Source: Microvelia longipes (taxonomy: Eukaryota > Arthropoda > Insecta > Hemiptera > Veliidae). Taken from it: DNA of 64,000 nt. A program made the translations under genes and the position numbers. This document shows, one piece after another, positions 13,401 through 59,213 of this stretch. The stretch lies in the NCBI GenBank assembly GCA_018340805.1, contig JACMZG010001914.1, positions 3,239,969 through 3,303,968 on the forward strand. The letters run 5' to 3'. Each line of letters begins with the position of its first letter. Positions within the stretch are counted from its first letter, which is position 1. The notes beneath the pieces were generated by a model. The model did no database searches. It was not told where the DNA came from and saw only the letters and a list, made by a program, of their open reading frames with translations.

Positions 13401-16400
13401 GTTGAAACAAAATTCAAATAATTATGTATTTATAAAATAAAAGTAACCTTGTATTAATTTTAGCAGCTTGGTTATTTATTAAAAATCTCTGAGTGTAGTA
13501 AAAAATTATTAAGCTAAGATTCAAGTGTGCAGTAATTATTTTATTGACTATTTGGTAAACACAATGATTCTATGACTGACTTGATTAATATGGTTGTGAT
13601 TATTGTTTACTCAGCTGTTTGTTGTCAACATTATCTGATCTATATAAATATCTAATGAACATTATTGCGTCTTATTTTTTATTCTAATCTGTCAAAATGA
13701 TGCAGGGAAAAATTAACATATTAGATCTTACTGACTGTTATAAATTTAGACTTATGTTATACGTCTAAATCTATATTTTTGAGGATGAGAGATAGGTGGT
13801 TATAAGCAAGACTTAATTTCTTAAGAAATATGACTAAGCTAAATTCTTCATTTATATTGATGTAGTGGAGTTGTTAAGAAATTACATTATCAATGGGGTG
13901 AAAATTCTGTCAGGACTTATTTGCTCTGCAATCTTTTATGCTACCGTAGGAATAAATACCTCTGAAAAAAATAAACAAAAGCAACTCTGTTTTTCCTTTT
14001 AAAATAGTGAAACAAGAGGCCTTTAGTCGTCTCTGCGACCTCACAGTTATTGTCCTGTTATATAGACTTGTATGTGTCAAACGATAAAATCGGAACTATT
14101 GCTAATAGTACCAATTAATTGCATAAACTGATTTAAACATATTTGCGATTCAAAGAGATAGTTGTAAGGTTGGCAATACCAATAGCAGAAAAAAGAAAGG
14201 GTGATCAAACATTTTTTTATCATAGAATTAGTATGGGAGCCAATAAAATTTTTCTTTTATTTTTTTATTGTTTGTTAATTTGTGGTTCATATCATATAAC
14301 CATTTATTGCTAAATAAATAAAATATTTTTAAGGTACATATAATTATTAATTCTACGCAATTCAGCTTTTTAACTGTGGTTTCTCCTATTGGGGAGATAG
14401 TGATTCTACTAAGTTCATACGCCCTAAAATTAATTTAACTTAAAGCACATTGAGAAAAAATTTATAGAAATTATCGTCACAAATAAGAAAAACCAAAAAA
14501 CCCCTATAAGGGCTTTAACAATGATCGCCCTTTCATTGTCAATTTCTTATCAGCGACAGTGGTGACTAGACGTTACAGCGAGCCATTTGGTTAACACTTC
14601 TAGTATGTATACTGTTTTGGTAGGTATTTGAGTATAGCTAGTGAGAGAGGTGGGGAGTATTATTCCCGAGTCTCCAGCAACCAATAATCGAGAGGGGCTC
14701 GTCTCTATACGATGTTTCATATCATAATAATATCAATATCACCGTCAATCAAACAACAAATTAGTGTTTTGCAAATACTTAACAGCCTACACTTACTTTT
14801 TCCAAAATATTTTGATTTTGCTATTATTCATTAATTATGTAGTTTTATAATTGCCGCAAAAAGAAGATTTTTTCGTTTAAAACATATAAAAAAGAAATAA
14901 CACAATTCAAAAGCCTAACCAAGGAGAAAAAATAAATTTGCATTTAAACTTTCTTATGCAGATAATAACTGAGAAACTCATATACAACAACAAAAATGAA
15001 GACACAATTACGTGAGTGTGACATTTCTTTTACTGAATCAAAGTAAAAAATAAAATATAAAAGTCATCAGACATCAAGTTGTCTCTTCATTCATTGATTC
15101 AAAGTAAAATAATAGACACAGAAGATAGAAGTCATTAGAAATCGAACCATAATGTAATATGAAGCAAGTAATTTAAAATAAAATACAATCATTACAGAGA
15201 GAAGACAACAATTGATTTCAGTTCTATACAATTAAATACTTTTAATTTATTAACTATACACATAAAGATACAAAAAATACATTAAGACACAAAAATCGGA
15301 GAACTAGACTAACACGATGATCAATTGATTAGTATGAATATATTAATCAATTAAGATGATAAATAAAAGACAAGTCGCTTTGCGAGGTAGAATAAGGGAA
15401 GAACTGTAAAATGTGAAGGGGTAGAATAGAAAGAGCTTGTAGTTGACGAGGTGGGGGGACTGGAATCTTATAACTATATCCCTATCTCACTGCTAGCTGA
15501 AACAACTAATATAATATAAGTGTTAACCAAATGGCTCGCTACAATGTCTAGTACAGTGGTGCTGCTACGGACTTTAAATCGCAAATAAAGTAGTATATGT
15601 GTATTATTTTTCAGCCAGATCAGATTATTATCAAGGTTTGTGATTGTTATCAATTTTTTGTTGAGTCATTATTTCGAGTTAATGATGTAAAAACTAGAGT
15701 TCTGGGCATTCATAAAGTTGATTTTTATGTACCAAGTTTCATTCAGAAGTTTTACAATAACTGCAAAGAAAGAATAGTAAGAAACTGTAAAAGTACAATA
15801 ATCACCTGTTTCTACTGTGATGCCAGAATAATGATGTTTGTTTAAATTCTACTGATGCAGGATTTTGAGCTAAAAAGCTTAATTACAGAATAATTTTGTT
15901 TATAGTTATGATAAGGCCATCTCATAATAACCCTATAAAATAAACAATTTAGTTTGTCATTGACACTGAGGTTGGAGTTGTTTGTTTTTAATTTAAAGTA
16001 GAAGAGCTGACAAACTGTTTTTTTTGTATTGTCTGAAGGTCAGGGATATCATTCTTTTTTCAATGTCAAGTTTAGTTTTAGCCAATTTTTATTGCTATGA
16101 ATGTTTTAATTTAGTTTAGTTTTAATTATTATATTTTTACTTTTCCCCATTTATACTGTAGGTATATAGGAAAAGTATTGTGTTAACTAAAAAAATCAGA
16201 TACCTGGATTCCACCTAAATTATCCCGTTTCAGGTGTTCATGAGACTTCTTGTGTGGTTTTCACCAAGTTTTTTCATGTTTTTATTAAAATGAGATTAAA
16301 TCAACTTCTTTGCAAGTCTTTAAGAATCATCGCCTTTCTCTTATCATTGTTATCAACTAACAGTGCTGCTCTTTAGCCTAGCTTGCTTTGTTATTACATT

Positions 16401-16470
16401 TCTTACTGATTGCTCCTTGTTTTCTGTTTCAGCTATATTCCAGATAATCCAAAGTATAAGACTCGCGTAA
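8677..16470 (+). CDS. SERP1: Stress-associated ER protein 1 (RAMP4)
   Basis: Three coding exons: 8677-8760, 12505-12577 and 16433-16470, ending in TAA. They splice in frame to a 64-residue protein, close to the usual 65-66 residues. The N-terminal half is cytosolic and basic (KQRMRFANEKASKN, then QRGNVPKS); the C-terminal half is one hydrophobic tail anchor ([20 protein letters not shown]). This is the classic RAMP4 layout. The family binds the Sec61 translocon at the ER membrane and stabilises nascent membrane proteins under stress; that role is from family knowledge. Introns of 3.7 and 3.9 kb hold transposon-derived repeats. The protein is too short for ordinary ORF calling and was found from the motif AKQR/RMANEK and the tail anchor. 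Confidence 0.95.
9266..11196. repeat. TIR element in SERP1 intron 1
   Basis: A ~40-base sequence at 9266-9305 (core TTTATAAATAGAACAAGTTG, then TGGAGCTC) returns as its reverse complement at 11155-11196. Inside, 9895-10320 matches in reverse orientation a repeat family seen again at 29520-30030, 39690-40270 and 61430-61830. A TA microsatellite lies at 10440-10510. No transposase reading frame is visible. It is either one composite element or two nested ones; target-site duplications were not resolved. Confidence 0.5.
14141..15586. mobile_element. TIR DNA element, copy A, in SERP1 intron 2
   Basis: Ends are ATTTGCGATTCAAAG on the left and CTTTAAATCGCAAAT on the right, inverted with one mismatch. 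The same family recurs as copy B (33192-36339) and copy C (59214-59977). All three share the left block GTAAGGTTGGCAATACCAAT and the right block TTATCAGCGACRGTGG. No intact transposase is visible. A second element is inserted near its right end (14565-15552). The superfamily is not assigned because no target-site duplication is clear. Confidence 0.65.
14565..15552. mobile_element. Nested TIR element with 9-bp target-site duplication
   Basis: The element starts ACTAGACGTTACAGCGAGCC and ends with the near-exact inverse GGCTCGCTACAATGTCTAGT; the match continues inward over CATTTGGTTAACACTT. It is flanked by the direct repeat ACAGTGGTG at 14556-14564 and 15553-15561. It splits a sequence that is continuous in copies B and C (CAGCGACGGTGG..CTGCTACGG). 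A 9-bp duplication suggests a Mutator-like origin. The ~990-bp interior has no transposase frame, so it is non-autonomous. Confidence 0.75.
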
Positions 16471-16487
16471 CAGACTGACTTCTAACT

Positions 16488-16720
16488 TCATGTCAACATC
16501 TTGAGCACAAACCCTCAAACCTTTGTCAAGATTTTGAGCTGAATCTTTTGTTAATTAGTTGAGCTTAAATTCTTGTCAACATTTGGAGCTCAAAATATCA
16601 TCGACCTAAGAGTTTGTAGCTCAAAATGTTGTCGAAAAAAGATTTTGGAGCGAGGAACTCGCTCTCTAAAAAAATTGAGCTTCAAACTCTTGTCAAGACT
16701 TTGAGCTTAAACTCGCCCCG
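16488..16720 (+). repeat. Degenerate repeats in the presumed SERP1 3' UTR
   Basis: Several variants of TTGAGCTCAAACTCTTGTCA, about 35-45 bases apart, begin just after the SERP1 stop codon. They would be transcribed if the 3' UTR extends this far. Confidence 0.5.
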
Positions 16721-17508
16721 ATTCTCTACTTTATAAACTCATCATTTCAAAATTATAATATTTTTTTTTCAGTCTACTCTCATTTAATTCAGTTTAAATA
16801 TAGAATTTTTTTGTTGTAATTGTGGTATTCAATTATGAAAAAACTTACTATCTATAGTTATACTATACATATACTATACGTTGTACAATCAAATGAAAAA
16901 TATTATTAGAGCTTTGAAAAAATTATAACTATGTTCATCAAATACTTTATGCATTTTAATTTTCAAATCGACCAATGAAAAAAAGTTTAAAGTCTTTGAT
17001 GGAGTGTATACATCAAAGAGTATTTTTAATGTTGATAGTGGGGGGATATAGATAAAATAAAAAATATCAATATAGATTTTGATAAGAGGGATACAGCTCA
17101 ACAGACTATGTTTGAACTACAATTTTCAGGTACATATTAAAACTAACTATTCGAAACAGAGGATAGCCTCCATTGTTGGATGGAAGCAGCTAACATTTTA
17201 ATATTTATTTTGCTTCATTTTTTCAAAATGGAAAAAAAAACTTTTAAAATGAGTTATAATAAAATTGATGTCTGTATATTAACTGTAATCACGAGAGAAC
17301 AAGTTCAAATGAATTATTTTCTCAAAAAATTTATGAAATATTATGAAATGTATAAAAAGAAAACCACTCATAAAACATTTTACTTAAAATTTTAAATGAT
17401 AATTAAGTTTTAGGCATTGTTTCAAAAATTATTATTGCTCTTTGGGCGCTACTGTGAAACTTTTATTATTATTCATAGCATGTAATCTAGAACATAAGTT
17501 TGAGCTGG

Positions 17509-17550
17509 ACTTAAGTGTCAAAAACAAGTGTTTGTTTTTGACACTTAAGT
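17509..17550. repeat. Perfect hairpin, 19-bp arms, GTGT loop
   Basis: The arm ACTTAAGTGTCAAAAACAA at 17509-17527 is exactly inverted at 17532-17550, leaving a four-base loop. It lies about 1 kb beyond the SERP1 stop codon in otherwise featureless AT-rich DNA. Confidence 0.85.
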
Positions 17551-18149
17551 ATCACTTAAACTTAATGCTCTTATACCACATCTTTTTTAATTTTTTTAAA
17601 GGGTCGTTTTTAAAAATATTTATTCCAATTAATAATATTTCCTGTTTTTTTTTACTTATTGAAATTATATTATTTTTTGTTTATAAATGATTTTTTAAAT
17701 ATTTATTTATAAAAATATTTTTGGTGTTTTTCTTGTATTTTTTTTTCTTTGTAAGTTGAATTTTTATAATAATTATTGTTAATAAAAGAATTAAAAAATT
17801 CTTTGATTAATTTTGATTTAAAAAAATTAATTTAAGAACTCACTTATTAAGAAAATGTCATTTAGGGCTGTATTTTAGAATAATTATCAAGTTTGGTTGA
17901 AGCTTCGAAACACTTGTTTAAGACGGAATAAAATCAAACTCAAACTTGACTTATTCTAAATCACCACCCTTGGATGTAAATATTGTTATTTTTAATGGGG
18001 AGAGAAGTAATTATCAGAGTTTGACAGAATGAATCAAATGATTGTCAAATAAATTTCTTGTTGATTGACAATTCAAATTTTTAAATTTTGTCTATCAAGA
18101 ACTTCTCTTGTTTGGAAAAAGAACAAAATAACAGGGTTGCCTAAACATC

Positions 18150-18440
18150 TGAGGCCCAGGGACCTCCATTTCAGATAGTTATTGGTGGACCCCCATTTCA
18201 GGTAGTAATTGGTGGACCCCCATTTCAGGTAGTAATTGGTGGACCCCCATTTCAGATAGTAATTGGTGGACCCCCATTTCAGATAGTAATTGGTGGACCC
18301 CCATTTCAGATAGTAATTGGTGGATCCCCATTTCAGATAGTAATTGGTGGACTCCCATTTTAGATAGTAATTGGTGGACTCCCATTTCAGATAGTAATTT
18401 TCGGACCCTTATTTCAGATAGTAATTGGCGGGCCTCTATC
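18150..18440. repeat. 27-bp minisatellite
   Basis: About nine to ten tandem units of ATTTCAGATAGTAATTGGTG plus GACCCCC. Because 27 is a multiple of three, the minus strand reads as an open nine-residue repeat (MGVHQLLSE). That is a by-product, not evidence of a gene. Confidence 0.93.
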
Positions 18441-18820
18441 TTTCTTGTACCCCCTCCCCCAATTAACCTTTAACTTATACTCATCATTAACCTTCCGGAG
18501 TTTAATGTTTTGAATTGGGATAGAAAAGCAGCTCAATAACTTACATCAGGAGAAAGCTTAAGAAATTGGTTATATTTTATCTTTAGACTTCATCTTGATG
18601 ATTGAAACCATCAAATTCAATAAAAAGGAAGATTATAATTTATGTACTGTTTAGTGTTAACACTGGTTTCCAATGATATAAATCACGAGAACTATTTGAA
18701 AAATTAAATAAACAGCCTATATTTGTAAATTTAACAGAGTCTGGGTATTGAAAAAAACAAAGTCTCTCTACTAATGATATATATTTGACATAGCCAGCTT
18801 TCAATCTTAACAGATCATCA

Positions 18821-18972
18821 CAGTGCCAGCGAGCAGCGAAGAAAAGAGTTAGGAGACAGCGGTTACAGTCTTGTCTAGAGGCTTGTAGCTTTCAAATCAG
18901 TCAGTTACAAACCTCTAGACAAAACTGTAACTGCTGTCTCCGGACTTTTATCTTTGCTGCTCACCAACACTG
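18821..18972. repeat. Imperfect 152-bp palindrome (hairpin MITE)
   Basis: The left arm from CAGTGCCAGCGAGCAGCGAA through GAGACAGCGGTTACAG and TTGTCTAGAGG is repeated inverted on the right, ending CTCACCAACACTG. Arms are about 65 bp with scattered mismatches around a ~20-bp centre. It fits a foldback MITE. Confidence 0.7.
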
Positions 18973-19996
18973 ATGTCCCCCAAAAATCTTTTCACTGACC
19001 GCTAGGAGTCCAAGAACCAAACTTTACATAACCCTGAACTAAGGTAAAGTAATCATCAATTAGGCTTTTCCTGAAAATGGGATCCAACTTTTTCAAAAAT
19101 CTTACGATACTTCTTGTCTAATTTTGAGATCGCCTAATTTTAACCCCTCATTTATTATCTTACAGGACCACAATTAAAGACATTGATTGAGAACTAATTT
19201 TCTTTGTAGTTATATTCCTAAAGCTTGCAACAGCATTTAATTTATACATTATTAAAATAAATTATGAAAGTAAAGAATTATTTAATTTTCTTTTAGTCAT
19301 AACTCGTGATAATTTCTTCATTTTACTAAATAAAACAAATTATGGATCAAATTTATTTAAACAAAAACTCACAAATTTTATTATTATTGGGAATTTATTT
19401 ATTATAATTAATTTATTATTTAAATTAAAACAAAATTTGTTAAAGCTATAAAATAGCTCTTTGTTTATTTTATAGCCAAATACCGTACAAATTGGAATCG
19501 TTACTTCAGCACAACTATTTAGTACGGAACTGATTTTTATATTTTCCTAAACATTTGTTGGGAGCATTTATTATTGTTTTTTTTTTATAATGGAAGTATT
19601 TTACTTGAAGGTCATTCCATTAATAATAAAAATAAACTTAACAAATAATGTACAGTAAATTTTGTTTGACTTTTTTTGTGACAAAAATAAAAATGTGAAA
19701 TTTTGTTCTATTTACGCTTTCTATTCTTAGTTATTTATTTCCTTTTTCTTGTTGGTGAATATTTTTGCAGTTATTACCTGACTTTTAATGTACTAAGATC
19801 TGCAAAAAAAACTTGGAGAAGCTGGTATCACTTGTACAGGGCTGTAATTCTGTTTCATGCTGCCAGTGTAAGACTTTGGAGAACAAATTGGTTCGTTAAT
19901 AGTTGAGATGGTTTGAGTGGAGTCTGATTAGGATGGTTAAAGTCCTAACCAGGCTTTAAAGTCCGGTTGGGACTTTTAAAGTTCTGTTAATTATTT

Positions 19997-20315
19997 TACT
20001 GCTTAGACCACAAATACATATAAGTATGTGTTAGGAGGTCCGAGTAGAACAAATAGTAAAGAGAGAATGAAAAAAGCTCATAGATAGAGCATCTATTAGA
20101 GGAATCACTGACGGGTCAGTTGATTAGAGCGTCAGGCTTTTTATACCTCTAAGTAGCCAAGGTTCAATTCTCAGTCAAGCCACTGGTTTTTGTGCAACAT
20201 TGCAGGCCTAATGATGTTACTTTCTCCTCAAAATGAGGGAAGAGCTGGTTCTTCTCTCAAGTGATTGAATGAATGTTGAGTGTCTTGCTTCATTTCAGGC
20301 TAGCTAATTGGCAAG
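19997..20315 (+). repeat. tRNA-derived SINE, copy 1
   Basis: This and 37469-37800 are two dispersed copies of one ~320-bp sequence starting TACTGCTTAGACCACAAATA and ending GCTAATTGGCAAG. Both carry a pol III A-box-like block (GGTCAGTTGATTAGAGCG) and a B-box-like block (AAGGTTCAATTCTCAGTC) about 40 bases further on. That is the signature of a tRNA-derived SINE head. Confidence 0.65.
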
Positions 20316-20725
20316 TATGCTAGACTGTGGCAAATACTCATATTTGGCACCGGGGTTCACAGCCCAAGCTATGCTCACTGTTTTTATGAATAGTATTTGT
20401 AATTAAGATTTGTCTCAAATTAATTAATACCTTTTTAACCAAGGGAGTAGACCACTTTTTTTTAATTAAATTCCGGAGGAAATAATTTCCTAGGTACTTA
20501 GACCTCGTATGTGGGTCCATTGTAGACCACTTAGTTGGGTCCTTAGTGCTAACCCAGAAACATAAAAGGAAGGCTCCTATCCTTTTACCCTTTCCACAAG
20601 TCTTCTGACTTATAAATATAATTATTATCTAGCTTGAAGGTAGTTCTGTGAGATACCCTAAAGGAATACTGTACTGGCTAGACCAAAGGTCTGCCATCAG
20701 AGCAATGTCAAAGCTGGACAAGTAC

Positions 20726-21163
20726 CTAGGATATGAGCAGGAGTTTCATCTTCTTCCACAACCTGCATAGAGGACTAGCTGGTATTCCTATCAGGTGTAA
20801 ATGCCGGTTCAACCGATAATGACTAATAAGAATACTAGTTATTGAATAAAAGGTACTCCTGTTCAGGATCAAGAGTGACCTGGTGAGCTTTTGTGGCGGT
20901 CCTTTCATAAGCAGCTTGGACTGTCTCATTCCTGCAGAATGTACCAAGAGATTACTAATTTCTCTACACATAGAGTCTTTAAGAGCTATTTTAACAACAC
21001 AGCGTGCCAAACCTACTTTGGGTTCTTGAGAGGAAGGAATCAAGCTAAAACCCAGCTGGTCAGCCTGCTCATTCCCCTCAACCTGGTACCCGAAGTAGTT
21101 GGAGCAAATTAATATAAAGAGCATAGTAGATGCAACACATCTGATGTTTTTCTCGCTGGGCAA
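20726..21163 (-). pseudogene. Degraded non-LTR retrotransposon fragment (RNase H and C-terminal part)
   Basis: A minus-strand open frame contains EGNEQADQLGF, like the RNase H block GNEEADKLARLG of the element at 45383-51207. Further on, SHYRLNRHLHLIGIPASPLC matches that element's GHCRLNKHLNTLGI..ASCPMC. The catalytic and zinc-binding surroundings are eroded and no other domain is attached, so it is a dead fragment of the same or a sister family. It lies just downstream of the CDK5RAP1 3' end. Confidence 0.6.
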
Positions 21164-21463
21164 ATACCCTGATGGGCAGAAAGGCCCTAAAACATTTATT
21201 TACTCAAATATAAGAAGTATTCTGCCTAAAATTTAATAAGTGTTGCTTAAGAAGGAGCCTTTTATGAAGGACCTATAAAAAAATAATAAATTTAACAAAT
21301 AAAATTTGTATTAAAAAAACAATTCAACAAATAAAGACTAGAAAATTCCACCAATGGATACTGGTCAAGAATTGAACTGCAGAGAGAAAAACACACAACT
21401 TGCATTTAACTCCTAGGCAAGCGAACCCCTACAAAGCACAAGTAGCTTTTACTCCTTATGAAC

Positions 21464-39524
<18,061 letters not shown>

Positions 39525-40944
39525 TTAAAAATAATAGCAAAATACGAATGAACGAAAATATAACAGACGAAACTTGAATACAAAATAAACAAAATCATAT
39601 GGTACGTTTTGTCTTCTTTTTCTTTCTCTTCCTTCCATCAAAATATTTTTTTCCTTTTTAAAGAAAATTTAATACTTCTGACGAAGCTAACATATTTGCC
39701 CGCAAGTTCTATCTCAACCCGTTCTTTCATAAAATCGAATGAAACCGGTCCGAAGTCAATACGACCACTCTAACTGACCAAAAAGTAAAAAAACATAATA
39801 TATTACCGGAAACCTAAATTACGGTCGTAAAAAATAAATTTCGAGTAGAATGTCGTTTTCTATGTATTTTGAGGCGCTGAATTGAATGGAACGGTCCGAA
39901 GTCGGTAAGACCTCTCTAAGTGGCCAAAAAGTCAGAAAAACATAATAAATTGCCGGGAAACCTTAAAGACGGCCGATAATCAACATATTACAAGTGGGGG
40001 AGTCGTTTTCGATGTTTTTGAGCCTGTGAGTTGAATAAAAATCGTCCGGAGTCGATTACAGCCATCAAAGTAGTGAAAACCAGGGGCAAGGGTTCTAATC
40101 CTGGGGAGGACGCTCATTTTTTATAGTTTTATCTTCATATTATAAGTTTATATTATAACTTCAAAATAATTCTGGCGCGGTCATCCGCATGCCGTGCGAA
40201 TTTCCTTTTGAGTGCGTGTTTCCTTGCTTAACAATCTATTTCTTGCATAAGGTTTTCGTTTTGATGTTTAATAGAAGTCGCTTTATTTTATTACAAGTAT
40301 AAATAAATAAATAAATGGCCAATGGGAACTAGAGTGCCTGTATAATCTGATTATACAGGCACTCTAGTAGGAACCACCTCGGGTGAGTCGCATCTTTTAT
40401 GTTCTAAGTATATGGTAATGTTAGCGAAATCTTTTTGATGGAACTAATATTCATATAATATCAGCGAGCACCGGATGTCCAGTGCCGAAATCGAGTGCTT
40501 ATACGTTCACGGTTCATAACAATAAGTTTTAAAAAAATCCATCTAATATTGGATAAATAAAGCTGTTTCGCCAGTAATAGGTGCACTGCTTCTGACAAAC
40601 AAGACCAAACCAGATTTATTCAGTAAAGGGAAAATTACATAGGTGGCTTGGGGGAAAACTTAAGTCACTAGTTACAGAAACAAATTTTTGTTTAGATTGT
40701 AAAATAAACCAGGAACCTAACATCGCACAGGTCTGACGTATTAATTTTTGCGAAAAAGAAACACAAAGAAGAAGAAAAACAAAAAGATGAATAAAACATC
40801 AATTTGTTTCCTTGAAACATTTTCCAATATGTTTTTGAATGTTACGTAAAATAATTTAGTGTTTTTCTGTGTTTAGTAAATGTAGTTAGTTTTAGATTGG
40901 TAGGGCTCAACATGAATACGTTGGGACTGAGCATGATTTTTAAA
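39525..40944. promoter_or_regulatory. Divergent intergenic region, CDK5RAP1 / STK16
   Basis: About 1.4 kb lies between the two start codons, which point away from each other. Much of it (39690-40270) is an interspersed repeat in plus orientation, with a B-box-like AAGGGTTCTAATCCTGG. A perfect 41-bp palindrome lies at 40328-40368. Core promoters are therefore likely confined to the first ~150 bases beside CDK5RAP1 and the last ~550 beside STK16; this is inferred from position. Confidence 0.4.
40328..40368. repeat. Perfect palindrome, 20-bp arms, one-base centre
   Basis: ACTAGAGTGCCTGTATAATC at 40328-40347 is exactly inverted at 40349-40368 around a single T. It lies in the CDK5RAP1/STK16 divergent region. 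Confidence 0.9.
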
Positions 40945-56272
<15,328 letters not shown>

Positions 56273-56500
56273 GTAGTTACCCTCTTCCTCTGCTGGGAGG
56301 GTTTTCCTTCAATGTTATGATTTTGATGAGTATGGACTACACTCATCTTGTACACACCAGATACTTGCAACCCATAAGATAATGGTATAATACTAATACT
56401 GCAACCCATAGTGTATGAATTACCTTACTGAAACCAATTTCCACGTCAAAACAATATATTCTTGAATATTTTAAAAACTCCTTTTTAAACTGTTTATCAT

Positions 56501-56546
56501 AAAAACATTAGCGAATTTTTTCCAAAGGAAATTCGCTAATGTTTTT
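56501..56546 (+). repeat. Perfect hairpin after the STK16 stop codon
   Basis: AAAAACATTAGCGAATTT (56501-56518) is exactly inverted at 56529-56546 with a ten-base loop, about 230 bases past the STK16 stop. It may lie in the 3' UTR. Confidence 0.8.
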
Positions 56547-56569
56547 AAATTACTACCTCCCATTTGATC

Positions 56570-56760
56570 TTGTCTTTTCACTAGTGGTTCCTAACTGGAG
56601 GTTTGCAGATAACTTAAGGTCTACAGATCATTGTATGTCTGCAGATCACGGTACCTCGACAAATCATTGGAGGACCACAAATTACTGGAAGTCTGTTGAT
56701 CAATTAAGGGTCTGCAGATCACTGTAGATCTACAGATTTCTGGTGGTCTGGTGGATGTTT
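56570..56760. repeat. Degenerate GTCTGCAGATCACTG-type repeat
   Basis: Imperfect 20-24 base units (TCTGCAGATCACGGTACC-like) follow the STK16 3' end. A second small tandem array (GAACAGTTATACTCGCTG units) is at 57565-57655. Confidence 0.6.
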
Positions 56761-58514
56761 CAAGTGGTTTGCAAGCTTCCATAGCTTGGGAACCCCTGCT
56801 TTACCCAGAAGACTTGGCATTCCGTTACTTTATTTACGGACACACGGATAAACCTTTCAATCAAAATGTCTAGCCTTCAGGTTGAGTTTTTACTGTCAGA
56901 ATTGAGACTTTACCACCATTAAATGTGAAAAATCCAAATTTATCTGGATACATTTCTATTTCTACATGTTAATTTTACATTTGTATAATTGTATTAGTCA
57001 AATTGTATTGTAAGATATTTTAATTAGCATTTATTACCTTATAATCTGACTAGCAGGTTTGGGTGTCTGGTGCCATGTTGGAGTTAAATTATTGGTTGGG
57101 TTGCCAACACGTTTTTGGCAAGTACCAGTCAGAGCCTTGATATCTCCTGCAATCCTTACGCCCAAAACTACTAAACAGAATATAGATTTAATTTAAAGAT
57201 ATTACACTCAGAATGATATTGTCAAATGTTGGAAATGTTGTATGAGTCTGAGTGGAACTCGTTTTTTGGAGACAAGTATGAGTTTTACTTAAACTAAATA
57301 ACGTCCAGCAATATCAGCCTGAACCCTGCCTTTTTAGTACGTATGATTTAAATGTTGTGCAATGGTTGTATTTTTTTATTTATTAATCATGTTTAATTAA
57401 TGTCGCAGGTGGGAGGGAGGGGGGATGAGATTTTAATCGAGATAAAAAAAAATATATTTGTCATATAAATATGTTACACTTGATTACTTCAGTAACCATG
57501 GAAACTATTTGTTTATTTTTTTTATATTTACATTTGTCTTGTTTTTAATAATTGAGAAATGAACAGTTATACTCTCTGTTCACTAAGAATTGAACAGTTA
57601 TACTCGCTGCTCACTAAAAAAGAACAGTTATACTCGCTGATCTCTAAGAAACGAACCTTAGTGAATTTGTTTCTATACCTGTATTTTCATTTCAATAGCG
57701 TCGAACTATTTATAAGGACATAGATAGATTTAACAACATAGATACAAGGAAAGAACAACATAGATTTAAGGAACTACATAGATTTAAAATTAGCTATCAT
57801 GTACAATTTTCAGAGTTACACTATTTCCAAAACCTGTTAAGATTTTCTTTTAAACAGCCCGAGATTGTTAACTTGGGCCCGAATTCAAAGGCATTTCCCA
57901 TACTTATTGTTTAAACATTATTGTTTCTTTTAAAATTCTTAAGGAGACCAGAAGTTTCCTTAAGAAAGCCTAAAGGAGACCTAAAGGCCTCTATAACGAA
58001 TAGGTAAGAAAATTTCTTTAAACCCCTATTGAAAGACATTGAGGATACAGGCCTAAAACCTATTATTTCTTTTCTAATTTCTATTATTAAACAATCAGAT
58101 AGAATTCCCCTCCTCCCACCCTCTACTTGTATGCATAAACATATGCATATCCAACCATAGCACATGGTTGGGAATGCATATCCAGCCATGTGCTATGGTT
58201 TCTCTATAAAAGGTTTATTAATATGTTTCTTTTTAATTTAATCAAATTTACTTACAAAGTATTATATTTAAAAAAAAAATAACAATTTTACTAAAACCTA
58301 GTCATTGTCAGAGTTGGCACATTAGTTAAAATATGGAATCAATTCCAACCGACAGATGGGATTGATGGGATTGAGTCAAGGTTTATAGATTCGCTTAATT
58401 CATCCTCCAACAGTAAACTCATTAGTTTTGACAAAAACCACTTTGGAGGTCTTAAAAACACTATAAACAGAAAATTCAGTTAAAATCCTGGCTTCAGATA
58501 TTTAGTAGTACTTT

Positions 58515-58695
<181 letters not shown>

Positions 58696-59213
58696 TGCTT
58701 GTAACACACTGTGCGGAAATTTGTGTAAATAGTGTAGAAATTTTCACATTCTAACTATACTTTACTATACTACATTAAACTATTAATATAGTTGTTTATT
58801 ATACTAGAAAAGAAGGTCTTGAATAAGCGAGTAGTCTGGTCTTGTTTGTATTACATTAAAATCCAGAATAGTCAGTGTGTGGTTATCTGTTTTTATCTTA
58901 TTAGATTCTATTTTAATTTTTATTTTATTTATCATTGCGTAATTATTTGTTTTTATTGCAAATTTGTATAGAGATTTAACAAAGTCTAAATGTATATGTA
59001 TTTAAATATTTTTATATGAATTAGATTCTAAGTCCAACATACATTCCATATCAAAATGCAACATATTGTTATTGTGTTATAAAGTTGATTAGTTTTATTA
59101 TTTTAATTATATCTTGTAACTATTAGTATATTTGTCATTATATTTCATAAGAAATAATTAGACACTTTATGTGACTCAATAACAACTGCTTACTTCTATA
59201 TGTAACAAGTCAT

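Larger units (their letters stand above)
16471..21463. other. Intergenic region between convergent SERP1 and CDK5RAP1 ends
   Basis: Five kilobases with no recognisable host gene. It holds the listed SERP1-proximal repeats, a hairpin, a minisatellite, a foldback element, one SINE and a retrotransposon fragment. The open frames at 16889-17101, 17180-17395 and 17442-17690 are poly-A/T rich and have no splice-consistent partners. Confidence 0.6.

Noticed and set aside
18179..18385. Repetitive MGVHQLLSE protein on the minus strand
   Set aside because: Translation of a 27-bp minisatellite with no splice or start context.
57220..57300. Short frame beginning MLEMLYESEWNSFFGDKYEF
   Set aside because: Only about 26 codons, no neighbours or splice sites; probably chance.
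57911..58189. 92-codon minus-strand frame
   Set aside because: No family resemblance and no splice support; overlaps small inverted repeats near 58150-58190.
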